Shown: positions 40,075-49,728, counted from the first letter of the stretch. The stretch is DNA of 64,000 nt from Bacillus sp. FJAT-25509 (GCF_001420605.1 NZ_LJIZ01000021.1:205856-269855); one strand, 5' to 3'. Made by a program: numbers and translations. Notes: a model not told the origin generated them from the letters alone.

Positions 40075-40205
40075 ATTGATTTCCACTGCGGGATGCTCGC
40101 TTTCCATGGGGCGAGACCTAAGCCTCCTCGTCACGTGCGTTCCTGTGGGGTCTCAGGCTTCCCGCATATCCCATAGGAGTCGAGCACCCCTCCGTTCCAA
40201 TCAAT
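40075..40205 (-). repeat. GC-rich core repeat, copy 4
   Basis: A 131-bp unit in reverse orientation containing GATTTCCACTGCGGGATG, CTCCTCGTCACGTGCGTTCC, GGGGTCTCAGGCTTCCCGC and TAGGAGTCGAGCACCCC. Shares the longer CACGTGACGAGGAGGCT form with copy 2. Open frames across it are chance. Confidence 0.87.
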
Positions 40206-40667
40206 TTATTCATCAAAAAATGGTTACACTAAAAACCTATTTTAAAATCCTTTACTTAGAGTAGCATACAGCATGGTAATCAGTTTGAAGGTCCAGTTTG
40301 TAGGTCAATTAAGATCGAACTTCAACGTATTATAATAATCATTTTAAAATGTCTTTCTAAAAATAAGCTCTTAAATATTTTTAACTTCTCAAGACTAAAC
40401 AATTACTTAGTTTGTTAATTTTATAAAGCCGTTCAAAGATATTAATATCATTATAGGATAAAAAAATAATTATCATATCAATAAGATGCACTTAATTTAC
40501 GCTTGAATATTTTATATTTTATCACTCTGACATATCTATAAAGGACATGTGCTAAGTTTTTTCAATGTATTTCATCCAATCCTAATCTTACATTACTCAA
40601 TTATTTATAATTTTCCATTGAGAAAATGATCATCTTCTTTTATCATTTATAAAAACATGGAAAAGAG

Positions 40668-41231
40668 ATGGTAAATGTGGGAATGGGAGTTAGGCTTGTT
40701 AAAAATGATTTGAAGTATGCAGAGCAGGTTTTTAATTTATCGTCAGATCCAGGTGTGAAAGATGTATTGGGAATAAAAGTAGATAATATTGATGATACAA
40801 TTGGATTTATTAGTTATATTGTTCAGCAGGAATTAAAAGGTAAGGTAATAAATCGGATAATATTGAACGAACAAGATGAAGTAGTCGGTATAACAACTTT
40901 AAAGCACATTGACCGAGGAGATGGGATTTGTCATATCGGTACTTGGATAGGTGTTCCATTTTGGGGGCAAGGGTATAATGAAGCTTCCAAAATTGAAATT
41001 TTAAAAATTGCTTTTAAAGAGTTGAAAATGGATTATGTTTTTGCTGGTGCAAAAGAGTCGAATACTAGATCAAGGCGGGCACAAGAGAAGTTATCTTATA
41101 TGACAATTGGAGTAGAGAATGAATTTCCAAAAGAACTAACAATCGTTGAACAAGAAGCAAAAACGAAATGTGTATTGAATGTTGTGAAGAGAGAAGACTT
41201 CGCAAAATTTTTAACAAGTCACATAATTTAA
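40668..41231 (+). CDS. GNAT family N-acetyltransferase (RimJ/RimL-like)
   Basis: A 187-residue acetyl-CoA-dependent acetyltransferase. The GNAT core shows as VVGITTLKHIDRGDGICHIGTWIGVPFWGQGYNEASKIEILKIAF (motif A with GxGxN, the acetyl-CoA loop GQGYNE) and DYVFAGAKESNTRSRRAQEKLSY. Substrate unknown; relatives acetylate ribosomal proteins or small amines. The start is uncertain: ATG 40668 has only GAAAAGAG upstream, and GTG 40677 or ATG 40683 are possible. Ends before a hairpin that also holds the next gene's ribosome binding site. Confidence 0.8.
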   Translation: MVNVGMGVRLVKNDLKYAEQVFNLSSDPGVKDVLGIKVDNIDDTIGFISYIVQQELKGKVINRIILNEQDEVVGITTLKHIDRGDGICHIGTWIGVPFWGQGYNEASKIEILKIAFKELKMDYVFAGAKESNTRSRRAQEKLSYMTIGVENEFPKELTIVEQEAKTKCVLNVVKREDFAKFLTSHII

Positions 41232-41239
41232 TTGAAATT

Positions 41240-41271
41240 CTCCATACTATTATCAGTATGGAGGTTTTTTT
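41240..41271 (+). terminator. Terminator of the GNAT gene, overlapping the next gene's ribosome binding site
   Basis: Perfect 9-bp stem CTCCATACT (41240-41248) with AGTATGGAG (41255-41263), then G and seven T residues. The ATG of the AI-2E gene follows directly at 41272. The 3' arm includes GGAGG (41260-41264), the Shine-Dalgarno. Confidence 0.85.
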
Positions 41272-42339
41272 ATGGACGGTTTAAAGTTAAAGTGGATATA
41301 TCGATTATGTTTAATTTTGCTCATTGGATTAGTTGGAATAGTTTTTTATTATTTAAAACCAGTTTATTTACATATTGTAATTGGTGTTTTAAAATCGATG
41401 GTTCCATTTTTGATTGGGTTAATAATTGCCTATTTGTTACATCCAGCAATTGAATATATTCATAAAAAAGGGATTAAACGAGTTTTTGCGATTTTATTGA
41501 TTTATTTATTATTTTTTGGAGGGTGTGTACTAGGGCTTTATTTACTACTCCCAATTTTTAAACAACAGTGGCAAGATATTTTAAGAGCTTTTCCTAAAGT
41601 TATGGCATTATATGATAATTTTTTATCAAAAATCGATCGAAAAACTTCGAGGATGCCAATTTTTCTTCATAATCGGATTGATTTAATGATTAATGGCGCT
41701 GAAAGATCAGGATTATCATTATTGAATAAATCTGGTGAATGGATGAAGCAATTAGTAAATAATATGATTTCACTCTTTATCATTCCGTTTATCGTTTTTT
41801 ACTTTTTAAAAGATTATAAGGTCTTATCGAATATGTTTTGGAAAATTATCCCTTACAAATGGCGATATGAAGCAAAAGGTTTAGCAAAAGAACTTAATAA
41901 TACATTTGGAAAATATATTCGTGGTCAAATATTAGTTTGTTTTTTACTGTTTGTACTAGCAACAATATTTCTTTGGATTGTTCGAATGAAATATGCTCTA
42001 GTATTAGGAGTAGTCATAGGAATAACAGATATCATTCCGTATTTCGGGCCGGTTATTGGAGCTGTACCAACTCTGTTTCTAGCCGCTTCGGGAGGAACAA
42101 GTTTATTAATTAGAGTAGGTATTACATTAATTATTTTACAATTGATCGAAGGTAACGTTCTTTCTCCGCTCATAATTGGAAAATCAATTCATACTCATCC
42201 AGTTATCATTATGTTTTCATTATTAGTTGCAGGTGAAATAGCTGGTTTTATAGGTTTGTTAGTTGCTGTACCGGTATTAGTGGTCATCATTTCTGTTATT
42301 CGCTATTACAGTAATAGAAAAGAGCGTCTCTCAACTTGA
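41272..42339 (+). CDS. AI-2E family transporter (YrrI-like permease)
   Basis: A 355-residue polytopic membrane protein of the AI-2E/PerM family (about seven to eight helices). Signature region is GVVIGITDIIPYFGPVIGAVPTLFLAA followed by QLIEGNVLSPLIIGKSIHTHPVIIMFSLLVAGEIAGFIGLLVAVP. Members include Na+/H+ antiporters and exporters of unknown ligands; autoinducer transport should not be assumed. Same place as B. subtilis yrrI, upstream of alaS. Confidence 0.88.
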   Translation: MDGLKLKWIYRLCLILLIGLVGIVFYYLKPVYLHIVIGVLKSMVPFLIGLIIAYLLHPAIEYIHKKGIKRVFAILLIYLLFFGGCVLGLYLLLPIFKQQWQDILRAFPKVMALYDNFLSKIDRKTSRMPIFLHNRIDLMINGAERSGLSLLNKSGEWMKQLVNNMISLFIIPFIVFYFLKDYKVLSNMFWKIIPYKWRYEAKGLAKELNNTFGKYIRGQILVCFLLFVLATIFLWIVRMKYALVLGVVIGITDIIPYFGPVIGAVPTLFLAASGGTSLLIRVGITLIILQLIEGNVLSPLIIGKSIHTHPVIIMFSLLVAGEIAGFIGLLVAVPVLVVIISVIRYYSNRKERLST

Positions 42340-42348
42340 CTTTCATTT

Positions 42349-42377
42349 TTGACAATGATACTATTTTTTCATACAAT
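42349..42377 (+). promoter_or_regulatory. SigmaA-type promoter of the alaS leader
   Basis: -35 TTGACA (42349-42354), 17-base spacer, -10 TACAAT (42372-42377). Confidence 0.85.
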
Positions 42378-42434
42378 TTATATTTGCAAAATTTTGAAGG
42401 AAAAAGTATGTCACTAAACCATTTAAGCTTATTC

Positions 42435-42655
42435 AAAAGAGAGAAGTTTCCTAGGCTGAAAGAAACTTTAATGAAGGGTGACAGAAAAGCTACTCCTGAA
42501 TGCAGCTAATCACTGACGCGTCAGACCACGTTACGGTCTCTTGAGGTGATGAATAGACTTCGAGGCATTTGCCTAAGCAACAAGCTTTCTGTTCATAATC
42601 AGGGTGGTATCGCGAGTACATCTCGTCCCTGTTTTAGGGACGGGATTTTTTTGTT
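42435..42655 (+). promoter_or_regulatory. T-box leader of alaS, Ala specifier
   Basis: T-box AGGGTGGTATCGCGA at 42601-42615; terminator stem CGTCCCT (42624-42630) with AGGGACG (42636-42642) then ATTTTTTT. The specifier is GCT (42489-42491), in the context AGAAAA-GCT-ACTCC, which aligns with the specifier loops of the other two T-boxes here. Fits control by uncharged tRNA-Ala. Confidence 0.92.
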
Positions 42656-42694
42656 TTTATAACATTATAAATTTACTAAATGGAGGTTAATATA

Positions 42695-45346
42695 ATGAAA
42701 AAGCTAACTGCTGCTCAAATTCGCCAAATGTACTTAGACTTCTTTAAAGAAAAAGGTCACTCTATTGAGCCAAGTGCATCTTTAGTACCAGTAGAAGATC
42801 CAACTTTATTATGGATTAATAGTGGTGTAGCGACATTAAAAAAATATTTTGATGGTCGAGTAATTCCAGAGAATCCAAGAATAACAAATTCACAAAAATC
42901 AATTCGAACAAATGATATTGAGAATGTTGGGAAAACAGCTCGTCACCATACATTTTTTGAAATGTTAGGTAATTTCTCAATCGGAGATTATTTCCGTGAA
43001 GAAGCTGTAACATGGGGTTGGGAGCTTTTAACTTCATCTGAATGGTTTGGTTTTGAAAAAGAAAAATTATTCGTTACAGTCTATCCTGAGGATAAAGTAA
43101 CGTATGATTTATGGATTAAATTAGGATTAGATCCTGAGCATATTATCCTTTTAGAAGGTAACTTCTGGGAAATTGGTGAAGGACCATGTGGACCATGTAC
43201 AGAGATTTTCTATGATCGTGGAACAAAATATGATCCAGAAAACATTGGAATTAAATTATTAAAAGAGGATTTAGAAAATGATCGATATTTAGAAATTTGG
43301 AATATTGTATTCTCTCAATTTAATTCAAAAGATGGTTTAGACCGTAAAGAATACCCTGAATTACCAAGCAAAAACATTGATACTGGTATGGGCTTAGAAC
43401 GTATGGCAAGTGTACTACAAGAAGTAGACACAAATTTTGACACTGATTTGTTTATGCCAATTATTAATGTTGTTGAAACAATTTCGGGTCAAAAATATCG
43501 AAATGGACAATTAGATCAAGATACTGCTTTTAAAGTAATTGCTGACCATATCCGTACGGTATCATTTGCTGTTGCAGATGGCGCTCTTCCTTCAAATGAA
43601 GGTCGCGGATATGTATTACGTCGTTTAATCCGTCGTGCTGTTCGTTTTGCTAAAAAATTAGGTATTGAACGTCCATTTATGTTTGAACTTGTTCCAGTTG
43701 TTGCAGAAATTATGGAAAGCTACTATCCAAATGTGAAAGAAAAAGTACCGTTTATTCAAAAGGTAATTAAAAATGAGGAAGAACGTTTCCATGAAACATT
43801 ACATGAAGGATTATCACTTCTTACAAATGTAATGAAGGATGCAAAAGCTAAAGGCAGTACTGTAATTAAAGGCGAAGATGTTTTCCGTCTTTATGACACA
43901 TACGGTTTCCCAATTGAATTAACAGAAGAGTATGCAGAAGAAGAAGGATTAACAGTTGATCATGACGGTTTCGAAGTTGAAATGGAGAAACAACGTGAGC
44001 GTGCTCGTTCTGCAAGACAAGATGTTGACTCAATGCAAGTACAAAGTGAGGCACTTCGTGAAATCAAGGAAACTTCAGTTTTTGTAGGTTATAGCGAAGG
44101 TTCGGTTGAATCTACAGTTCTTGTTCTAGTACAAGACGGAGAAAAAGTTGAAGATGTAGCAAATGGAGAAGAAGCTCATTTAATTCTTGATGTAACTCCT
44201 TTCTACGCTGAAAGTGGCGGTCAAATTGCAGACCGTGGAACTTTAACTGCTCCTGGTTTAAAAGTAGAAGTACTTGATGTTCAAAAAGCTCCAAACGGAC
44301 AAAATTTACATCGCGTAAGGGTTGTTGAAGGTGCTTTATCAGTTGGTGCTAAAGTTGATTCAACAATTAATAAAGCTAACCGTTCAAGTATTGTAAAGAA
44401 CCACACAGCTACTCACTTATTACACCAAGCATTAAAGGATGTACTTGGAACTCATGTAAATCAAGCTGGTTCATTAGTAAACCAAGAACGCTTACGTTTT
44501 GACTTCTCGCATTTCGGTCAAGTAACGTCTGAAGAGCTTGAAACAATTGAAAAAATTGTGAATGAAAAAATTTGGGAAAGCATCCCAGTTCAAATTTCTG
44601 AAAAAGCAATTGCTGAAGCAAAAGCAATGGGAGCAATGGCATTATTCGGTGAAAAATATGGGGATGTAGTACGAGTAGTACAAGTTGGAGATTATAGTCT
44701 TGAGCTATGTGGTGGATGTCATGTTGATAACACAGCATCGATCGGTACATTTAAAATAATTTCTGAGTCAGGAATTGGAGCTGGTACGCGACGTATTGAA
44801 GCAGTAACTGGCAAATCAGCTTACGAATATATGCAAGAACAAATTGGCCAACTAAAAGAGGCAGCTGGTCTATTAAAATCAAATACGAAAGACGTTGTTA
44901 CTCGTATTGAAACTTTACAATCAGATTTAAAACAAGTTCAAAAAGAAAATGAATCACTTTCTTCAAAATTAAGCAATATTGAAGCAGGAAATATTAGTAA
45001 TAACGTAAAAGAAGTAAATGGAGTAAAATTTGTAGCTGCTAAAGTAAATGGAGCAGATATGAATAGTCTCCGCACAATGGTTGATGACCTTAAAAATAAA
45101 ATTGGTTCTGTTGTTGTATTACTTGGTTCTGCTAATGAAGGTAAAGTAAACTTAATTGCTGGTGTTACAAAAGATTTAGTAAGTCAAGGATATCATGCAG
45201 GAAATCTAATAAAAGAAGCTGCTTCAATTTGTGGCGGAGGAGGCGGAGGCCGTCCTGATATGGCTCAAGCTGGCGGTAAAGATCCTTCGAAATTAGACGA
45301 AGCTGTTGCTTTTGTTGAAAAATGGATGAACACGATTTCAAAATAA
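42695..45346 (+). CDS. alaS: Alanyl-tRNA synthetase
   Basis: Class II synthetase for alanine with an editing domain. 883 residues: [17 protein letters not shown] start, [13 protein letters not shown], class II motifs in the first 400 residues ([12 protein letters not shown]), the editing site ([11 protein letters not shown] and [11 protein letters not shown], zinc ligands), and the C-Ala domain ending in [18 protein letters not shown] 42695 follows AAATGGAGG; the in-frame ATG at 42680 contains that Shine-Dalgarno. Confidence 0.97.
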   Translation: MKKLTAAQIRQMYLDFFKEKGHSIEPSASLVPVEDPTLLWINSGVATLKKYFDGRVIPENPRITNSQKSIRTNDIENVGKTARHHTFFEMLGNFSIGDYFREEAVTWGWELLTSSEWFGFEKEKLFVTVYPEDKVTYDLWIKLGLDPEHIILLEGNFWEIGEGPCGPCTEIFYDRGTKYDPENIGIKLLKEDLENDRYLEIWNIVFSQFNSKDGLDRKEYPELPSKNIDTGMGLERMASVLQEVDTNFDTDLFMPIINVVETISGQKYRNGQLDQDTAFKVIADHIRTVSFAVADGALPSNEGRGYVLRRLIRRAVRFAKKLGIERPFMFELVPVVAEIMESYYPNVKEKVPFIQKVIKNEEERFHETLHEGLSLLTNVMKDAKAKGSTVIKGEDVFRLYDTYGFPIELTEEYAEEEGLTVDHDGFEVEMEKQRERARSARQDVDSMQVQSEALREIKETSVFVGYSEGSVESTVLVLVQDGEKVEDVANGEEAHLILDVTPFYAESGGQIADRGTLTAPGLKVEVLDVQKAPNGQNLHRVRVVEGALSVGAKVDSTINKANRSSIVKNHTATHLLHQALKDVLGTHVNQAGSLVNQERLRFDFSHFGQVTSEELETIEKIVNEKIWESIPVQISEKAIAEAKAMGAMALFGEKYGDVVRVVQVGDYSLELCGGCHVDNTASIGTFKIISESGIGAGTRRIEAVTGKSAYEYMQEQIGQLKEAAGLLKSNTKDVVTRIETLQSDLKQVQKENESLSSKLSNIEAGNISNNVKEVNGVKFVAAKVNGADMNSLRTMVDDLKNKIGSVVVLLGSANEGKVNLIAGVTKDLVSQGYHAGNLIKEAASICGGGGGGRPDMAQAGGKDPSKLDEAVAFVEKWMNTISK

Positions 45347-45460
45347 TATAAAAATCGTGTACAATAACAGATATAAAATTTTTTAGCTGATTCGTAACTG
45401 CGTAATAAAAATGGTACAATGTAATTAGCTAAAAATATACGGATAAGTGGGGTGCTTTGT

Positions 45461-45727
45461 ATGGATTCATTTGATAAAACGATGAAGTTTAGTTTGCAAG
45501 ATGAAGGTCAAGATATACGAGTTAATGAAGTTTTGTTAAAGGTTCATGACGCGTTACAAGAAAAAGGCTATAATCCAATCAATCAAATAGTAGGATACTT
45601 ATTATCAGGTGATCCTGCATACATTCCTCGTCACAATGACGCAAGAAGTATGATGAAAAAACTAGAACGTGATGAAATCATTGAGGAATTAGTTAAATCT
45701 TACTTACAACAACATCGTGGAGAATAA
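45461..45727 (+). CDS. ireB: IreB family regulatory phosphoprotein (YrzL)
   Basis: An 88-residue protein ([18 protein letters not shown] start, [53 protein letters not shown]). In Enterococcus, IreB is a substrate of the IreK Ser/Thr kinase that modulates cephalosporin resistance; the N-terminal Thr (FDKTMKF) matches the phosphorylated site. In Bacillus its role is less clear. ATG 45461 follows GTGGGGTG. ruvX follows after 3 bases. Confidence 0.9.
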   Translation: MDSFDKTMKFSLQDEGQDIRVNEVLLKVHDALQEKGYNPINQIVGYLLSGDPAYIPRHNDARSMMKKLERDEIIEELVKSYLQQHRGE

Positions 45728-45730
45728 TTA

Positions 45731-46147
45731 ATGAGAGCACTTGGGCTAGATGTAGGTACTAAAACAATTGGTGTAGCTGTAAGTGATGCTCTTGGTTGGA
45801 CGGCTCAAGGTATTGAGACAGTCAAAATTGATGAAGAACGTCAGAAATTTGGACTAGACCGACTAAAAGAAATCATCGACAGCTACGAAATCGAAAAAGT
45901 AGTGGTAGGTTTACCTAAAAATATGAACGGAAGTATTGGAGAACGCGGTGAAGCATGTACGCGTTTTGGAAAAATGATTGAAGAAGAATTCAATCTTCCG
46001 GTTATACTATGGGATGAAAGACTTTCAACAATGGCAGCCGAACGATTTCTAATCTCTGCTGACGTAAGTCGCAAGAAAAGAAAACAAGTAATCGATAAAA
46101 TGGCAGCAGTAGTTATTTTACAAAACTACTTAGATAGTATAAAGTGA
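45731..46147 (+). CDS. ruvX: Holliday junction resolvase-like RNase RuvX (YqgF)
   Basis: RNase H-fold protein of the YqgF family, involved in 16S rRNA 5' maturation in E. coli and proposed resolvase activity. 138 residues: [28 protein letters not shown] (first catalytic Asp), [33 protein letters not shown] and [12 protein letters not shown]. Tight alaS-ireB-ruvX-DUF1292 order as in Bacillus. The shared operon is inferred from spacing. Confidence 0.93.
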   Translation: MRALGLDVGTKTIGVAVSDALGWTAQGIETVKIDEERQKFGLDRLKEIIDSYEIEKVVVGLPKNMNGSIGERGEACTRFGKMIEEEFNLPVILWDERLSTMAAERFLISADVSRKKRKQVIDKMAAVVILQNYLDSIK

Positions 46148-46232
46148 TAAAGAAGAATGGAGATTGGCCGACAACAATGGTATTTGCAGAAATAACTTTT
46201 TGTGCGGCCCCTCCACCTCTTCACTTTTATAC
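46136..46232 (+). other. Long imperfect hairpin between ruvX and the DUF1292 gene
   Basis: AAAGTGATAAAGAAG-type sequence at the ruvX end can pair with CCTCTTCACTTT (46213-46227), with further pairing of TGGAG/CTCCA and GGCCG/CGGCC and a loop of about 35 bases. It could be a weak terminator, an mRNA-stabilising or processing structure. Confidence 0.4.
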
Positions 46233-46270
46233 TAATACATAAAAGGATTAAAATAATAGAGGTGATATAA

Positions 46271-46561
46271 ATGGAACACGGTGAAGACAGACAAATTACA
46301 ATCATCGATGAGGAAGGTAATGAGATTCTTTGTAATATTATCATGACTTTTGAATCAGATGATTATGGTAAATCATACGTAATTTATAGTCCAGTTGGAC
46401 AAGAGTTTGATGAAGATGGAGACCCAATCTACCATGCATCTAGCTTCATTCCTGCAGAAGATGGTGAAGATGGAGAGTTATATCCAATCGAATCTGACGA
46501 AGAGTGGGAAATGGTTGAAGAAGTATTAAACACTTTCTTTGACGAAGAAGAAGGAGAATAA
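46271..46561 (+). CDS. DUF1292 family acidic protein (YrzB)
   Basis: A 96-residue very acidic protein ([40 protein letters not shown], then runs of Glu and Asp, ending FFDEEEGE). DUF1292 proteins always follow ruvX in Firmicutes. Function unknown. Ribosome binding site GAGGTGATATAA. A terminator follows. Confidence 0.9.
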   Translation: MEHGEDRQITIIDEEGNEILCNIIMTFESDDYGKSYVIYSPVGQEFDEDGDPIYHASSFIPAEDGEDGELYPIESDEEWEMVEEVLNTFFDEEEGE

Positions 46562-46576
46562 TATCTCTGGATTTAA

Positions 46577-46615
46577 AAATGCTAATCGCTTATAAAAGTG
46601 TTTAGCATTTTTTTT
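46577..46615 (+). terminator. Rho-independent terminator after the DUF1292 gene
   Basis: AAATGCTAA (46577-46585) pairs with TTAGCATTT (46602-46610), followed by TTTTT. Confidence 0.85.
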
Positions 46616-46683
46616 ATGTAGAAAATTGCCGATTTAGTACATATTTGTAGTATACTATAACGTGGAAAAGGAGGTAGATAAGT

Positions 46684-47778
46684 TTGTCATTTAACGATTT
46701 TGATAAAAATGGATACAAGAATACAAATAAAAAAAGCAGGATTATGCTTATTTTTACATATTTAATTATTGCTTGTATTGTCGTAGTTGGAGCGGGTTTT
46801 GCAACTTATAAACATATGTTAAAACCAGTTAATTCAGCAAATAAACAAATTAAATTAGTATCAATTCCTCAAGGAAGCTCTGTTGATAATATTGCAGCAA
46901 TATTAAAAAAGAAAAACTTAATAAAAAATACTTCAATTTTTAAACTATATGTGAAGTTGCATAACAACGCTAGTCTAAAATCAGGGAATTATCATTTTAG
47001 CGAAAATCAAGGAGTTGCAACGATTATTAATCACTTACAAGTAGGTGGTAAATATCAAGTTGCTGTAAAGGATTTAATGATTCCTGAAGGTTCTCAATTA
47101 AGCGAAATCGCAGCGATTATTGCAAAAGGTTTTAAATTAGATCAAGCAGCTGTACTAAAACAGTTGAATGATAAAACATTTATTCAGGGACTACAAAAAA
47201 AGTTTCCGCAATTAATAACGAATGATGTTTTTAAACCAGGAATTCGCTATCCATTAGAAGGGTACTTATATCCTTCAACTTATATGTATGGGGATTATAC
47301 TCCAAGTTTAGAGGAAATAATTACACCAATGTTAAATGAAACAGTGAAAACATTAGACCTATATAAAACAGAAATGAGTAGCCAAAAGCTTACTCCTCAT
47401 CAGACATTAACAATGGCCTCATTAATTGAGCAAGAAGCCACTGGTACAACAGATCGAAAGTTAATTTCAAGTGTGTTTTATAACCGACTAAAAATAGGAA
47501 TGCCATTACAAACGGATCCGACAGTTTTGTATGCACTGGGTAAACATAAAGAACGCGTATTATATAAAGATTTAGAAGTTAAATCTCCTTATAATACTTA
47601 CTATGTTAAAGGGTTACCAGTAGGACCAATCGCAAGTGCTGGCGTTGATAGTATAGAAGCTGCTCTAAAGCCTGCTAAATCAGATTATCTATATTTCCTT
47701 GCTGATAAAACAGGTAAAGTAATCTTTACAAAGTCGTTAGCAGAACACAATACTGAAAAAGAAAAGCATATAAAATAA
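46684..47778 (+). CDS. mltG: Endolytic peptidoglycan transglycosylase MltG (YrrL)
   Basis: Membrane-bound lytic transglycosylase thought to end nascent glycan chains. 364 residues: short cytosolic tail, one membrane helix (about 21-43, IMLIFTYLIIACIVVVGAGFA), a LysM-like subdomain (LVSIPQGSSVDNIAAIL), and the YceG catalytic domain with ASLIEQEATG (catalytic Glu about 246) and YNRLKIGMPLQTDPTVLYALG. Start is TTG after AAAAGGAGG. Confidence 0.93.
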   Translation: MSFNDFDKNGYKNTNKKSRIMLIFTYLIIACIVVVGAGFATYKHMLKPVNSANKQIKLVSIPQGSSVDNIAAILKKKNLIKNTSIFKLYVKLHNNASLKSGNYHFSENQGVATIINHLQVGGKYQVAVKDLMIPEGSQLSEIAAIIAKGFKLDQAAVLKQLNDKTFIQGLQKKFPQLITNDVFKPGIRYPLEGYLYPSTYMYGDYTPSLEEIITPMLNETVKTLDLYKTEMSSQKLTPHQTLTMASLIEQEATGTTDRKLISSVFYNRLKIGMPLQTDPTVLYALGKHKERVLYKDLEVKSPYNTYYVKGLPVGPIASAGVDSIEAALKPAKSDYLYFLADKTGKVIFTKSLAEHNTEKEKHIK

Positions 47779-48143
47779 AAAGTTGGAAATACTTGTATAA
47801 TATAGTAAAATCGTCGATTGACAAGCCTTTTTTGCGAAGCCAGAGACGTAGTTGCACTTATACTTGATTCCTAAATTGGCAACAACGTCGATTACTCTAT
47901 CTTGCTGCCAATTTATTACTTTTTTTAAAATGAAAATATTAAATTCCTCAGTAGTATAAATAGTCTACTGAGGAATTTTGTAAATTAAAAAATAGTGAAA
48001 GCGTTGTAACTATTCTTGGTACTAGCCAAGGGTCTTTTTTTTATGTTAGAATATTACGGGTCTAAAAAAATTCAGATACAAAGAAATTTTACTTACACCT
48101 TGTTTTTGACAAGGTTGTATTTCTATTGGAGGCTTTATAAGCA
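47779..48143. other. Intergenic region with three successive hairpins; possible small RNA
   Basis: 365 bases between mltG and trmR. Hairpin A: AAATTGGCAACAA (47873-47885) with TTGCTGCCAATTT (47903-47915), then ATTACTTTTTTT. Hairpin B: AATTCCTCAGTAG with CTACTGAGGAATT (about 47941-47979), then TTG. Hairpin C: CTTGG with CCAAG (48016-48031), then GTCTTTTTTTT. CGTCGATT occurs twice before A (47812 and 47886). A TGTATAAT -10-like box lies at about 47796-47803. No open frame. Confidence 0.55.
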
Positions 48144-48803
48144 ATGAATGACGTTTTAGTTCGTCAATACTTGGCGAATTTTTATAAACATAGAGAACCT
48201 TTTATAGAAGAAATGGAAACTTATGCATTTGAGCATCATGTGCCGATAATGGATAAAGCAGGTATGGAATTTATGCTTGGTTTACTTTATTTAATACAGC
48301 CAACTTCCATTCTTGAAATTGGCAGTGCAATAGGCTATTCAAGTATTCGAATGGCAAAAGAGTTTCCAAATGTGAAGATTGTTACAATGGAGCGAAATGC
48401 AGAGAGAATTCGAAAAGCAAAAGAGTTTATTGAGCGAAGTGATTACAGCAATCGAATTCTACTTTTAGAAGGTGATGCTTTACTTTTAAAAGAAAAGTTG
48501 CCTGTAAACAGACAATATGATGTTATTTTTATCGACGCAGCTAAAGCTCAGTATAAACGATTTTTTGAATTATATGAGCCTTTGTTATCAGACAGAGGTG
48601 TTATCATTTCAGATAATGTTTTATTTAAAGGCCAAGTTGCTGAAAGTGCGGATCTTGTTGATGATCGACGCAAGAAAGCTTTAATAAAAAAGATTCAAAA
48701 TTACAATGAATGGCTAATGAATCACCCTAAGTATGATTCGACAATTATACCAATTGGTGATGGAGTTGCTATTAGTAAGAAAAGGGGAGTTAATAATGAT
48801 TAA
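48144..48803 (+). CDS. trmR: tRNA 5-hydroxyuridine methyltransferase TrmR (YrrM)
   Basis: SAM-dependent O-methyltransferase of the class I caffeoyl-CoA type, 219 residues. SAM site is SILEIGSAIGYSSIRMA (about 55-71), followed by VTMERNAERIRKAK, VIFIDAAKAQYKRFFELYEPLL and ISDNVLFKG. B. subtilis YrrM was shown to methylate ho5U34 to mo5U34 in tRNA. The next two genes are the matching tRNA hydroxylation pair; the stop overlaps the next start by 8 bases, so the pathway is coupled. Confidence 0.92.
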   Translation: MNDVLVRQYLANFYKHREPFIEEMETYAFEHHVPIMDKAGMEFMLGLLYLIQPTSILEIGSAIGYSSIRMAKEFPNVKIVTMERNAERIRKAKEFIERSDYSNRILLLEGDALLLKEKLPVNRQYDVIFIDAAKAQYKRFFELYEPLLSDRGVIISDNVLFKGQVAESADLVDDRRKKALIKKIQNYNEWLMNHPKYDSTIIPIGDGVAISKKRGVNND

Positions 48804-49728
48804 GCCTGAATTATTAGTTACGCCAACTAACCTAAATGATATAGATAAATTAGCTGATGCTGGTGCAGACGCTTTTGTTATTGGTGAACAACGTTTCGGA
48901 TTACGCTTAGCGGGTGAATTTAATCGTGAAGCTGTAAAAGAAGCAGTAGAAATTGCACATAAAAAAAATGTAAAAGTATATGTAGCGATGAATGGCGTCT
49001 ACCATAATGAAATTCTTGATGAAATTGAAGATTATATTGCTTTTTTAAGAGATGCAAATGTGGATGCAATTGTATTCGGAGATCCTGCAGTTCTTATGTC
49101 TGTACGTGCGATTGCACCTAATATGCAATTACATTGGAACACAGAAACAACGGCAACAAACTGGTTTACATGTAATTACTGGGGAAAACGTGGATCTAAA
49201 CGTGCGGTATTAGCTAGAGAGTTAAGCTTTGAAGCTGTCGCTGAAATTAAAGAAAATGCTAAAGTAGAAATCGAAGTACAAGTACATGGGATGACTGCTA
49301 TGTTCCAATCAAAACGTTCACTTGTCGGTAACTATTTTGAATACCAAGGAAAGAATTTAGAGATCGTTCAACAAAAGAAATATGAAGAAAATATGTTCCT
49401 AGTTGACCACGAACGTAATAATAAATATCCAATTTTTGAAGATCAAAATGGAACTCATATTATGAGTCCAAATGATATTTGTATTGTTAACGAGTTAGAA
49501 GAATTAGTTGATGCAGGTATTGATTCATTCAAAATTGACGGAGTCTTAAAATCTTCAGAGTATATCATTGAAGTAACAAAACTATACAGACAAGCTATTG
49601 ATCTATGTGTAGAAGATCGTGAAGCTTACGAAGATATTAAAGACGAACTTTTCGACAAAATCGAAGCAATCCAACCTGTAAATAGACCACTTGACACAGG
49701 ATTCTTCTTTAAAGAAACGGTGTATTAA
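48796..49728 (+). CDS. trhP1: U32 family protein TrhP1 (YrrN), tRNA uridine hydroxylation
   Basis: A 310-residue member of the peptidase U32 family. In B. subtilis the YrrN/YrrO pair is needed to make 5-hydroxyuridine at tRNA position 34 from prephenate-dependent chemistry, so the family name is misleading. Visible U32 features are ELLVTPTNLNDIDKLADAGADAFVIGEQRFGLR and VDAGIDSFKIDGVLKSSEYI. It lacks the Cys cluster seen in the partner. ATG 48796 with AAAGGGGAG; the upstream frame from 48733 overlaps trmR. Confidence 0.88.
   Translation: MIKPELLVTPTNLNDIDKLADAGADAFVIGEQRFGLRLAGEFNREAVKEAVEIAHKKNVKVYVAMNGVYHNEILDEIEDYIAFLRDANVDAIVFGDPAVLMSVRAIAPNMQLHWNTETTATNWFTCNYWGKRGSKRAVLARELSFEAVAEIKENAKVEIEVQVHGMTAMFQSKRSLVGNYFEYQGKNLEIVQQKKYEENMFLVDHERNNKYPIFEDQNGTHIMSPNDICIVNELEELVDAGIDSFKIDGVLKSSEYIIEVTKLYRQAIDLCVEDREAYEDIKDELFDKIEAIQPVNRPLDTGFFFKETVY

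Larger units (their letters stand above)
39960..40554 (-). mobile_element. Terminator-associated ~500-bp non-coding element, copy 4
   Basis: An insert of about 535 bp. The left flank is an intact terminator hairpin (39960-39990); the right flank (about 40526-40554, GACATATCTATAAAGGACATGTGCT) is a degraded copy of the same hairpin with an indel. The core is at 40075-40205 (minus). The arm after it (40206-40525) matches the arms of copies 1 and 3 in reverse complement, including TTAATTGACCTACA and AGTAAAGGATTTTAAA blocks. CTTGTCAACTAAATAACC and AATTTTCGTAAAGGAGT on the left match copy 3. It seems the oldest of the four. Confidence 0.7.

Noticed and set aside
39967-40264. Overlapping open frames of 64-69 codons at core copy 4
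   Set aside because: Same cause as above; they run through the terminator and the repeat.
41272-42339. Quorum-sensing AI-2 exporter role for the AI-2E protein
   Set aside because: The family name does not prove the substrate, and nothing nearby (luxS, lsr genes) supports it.
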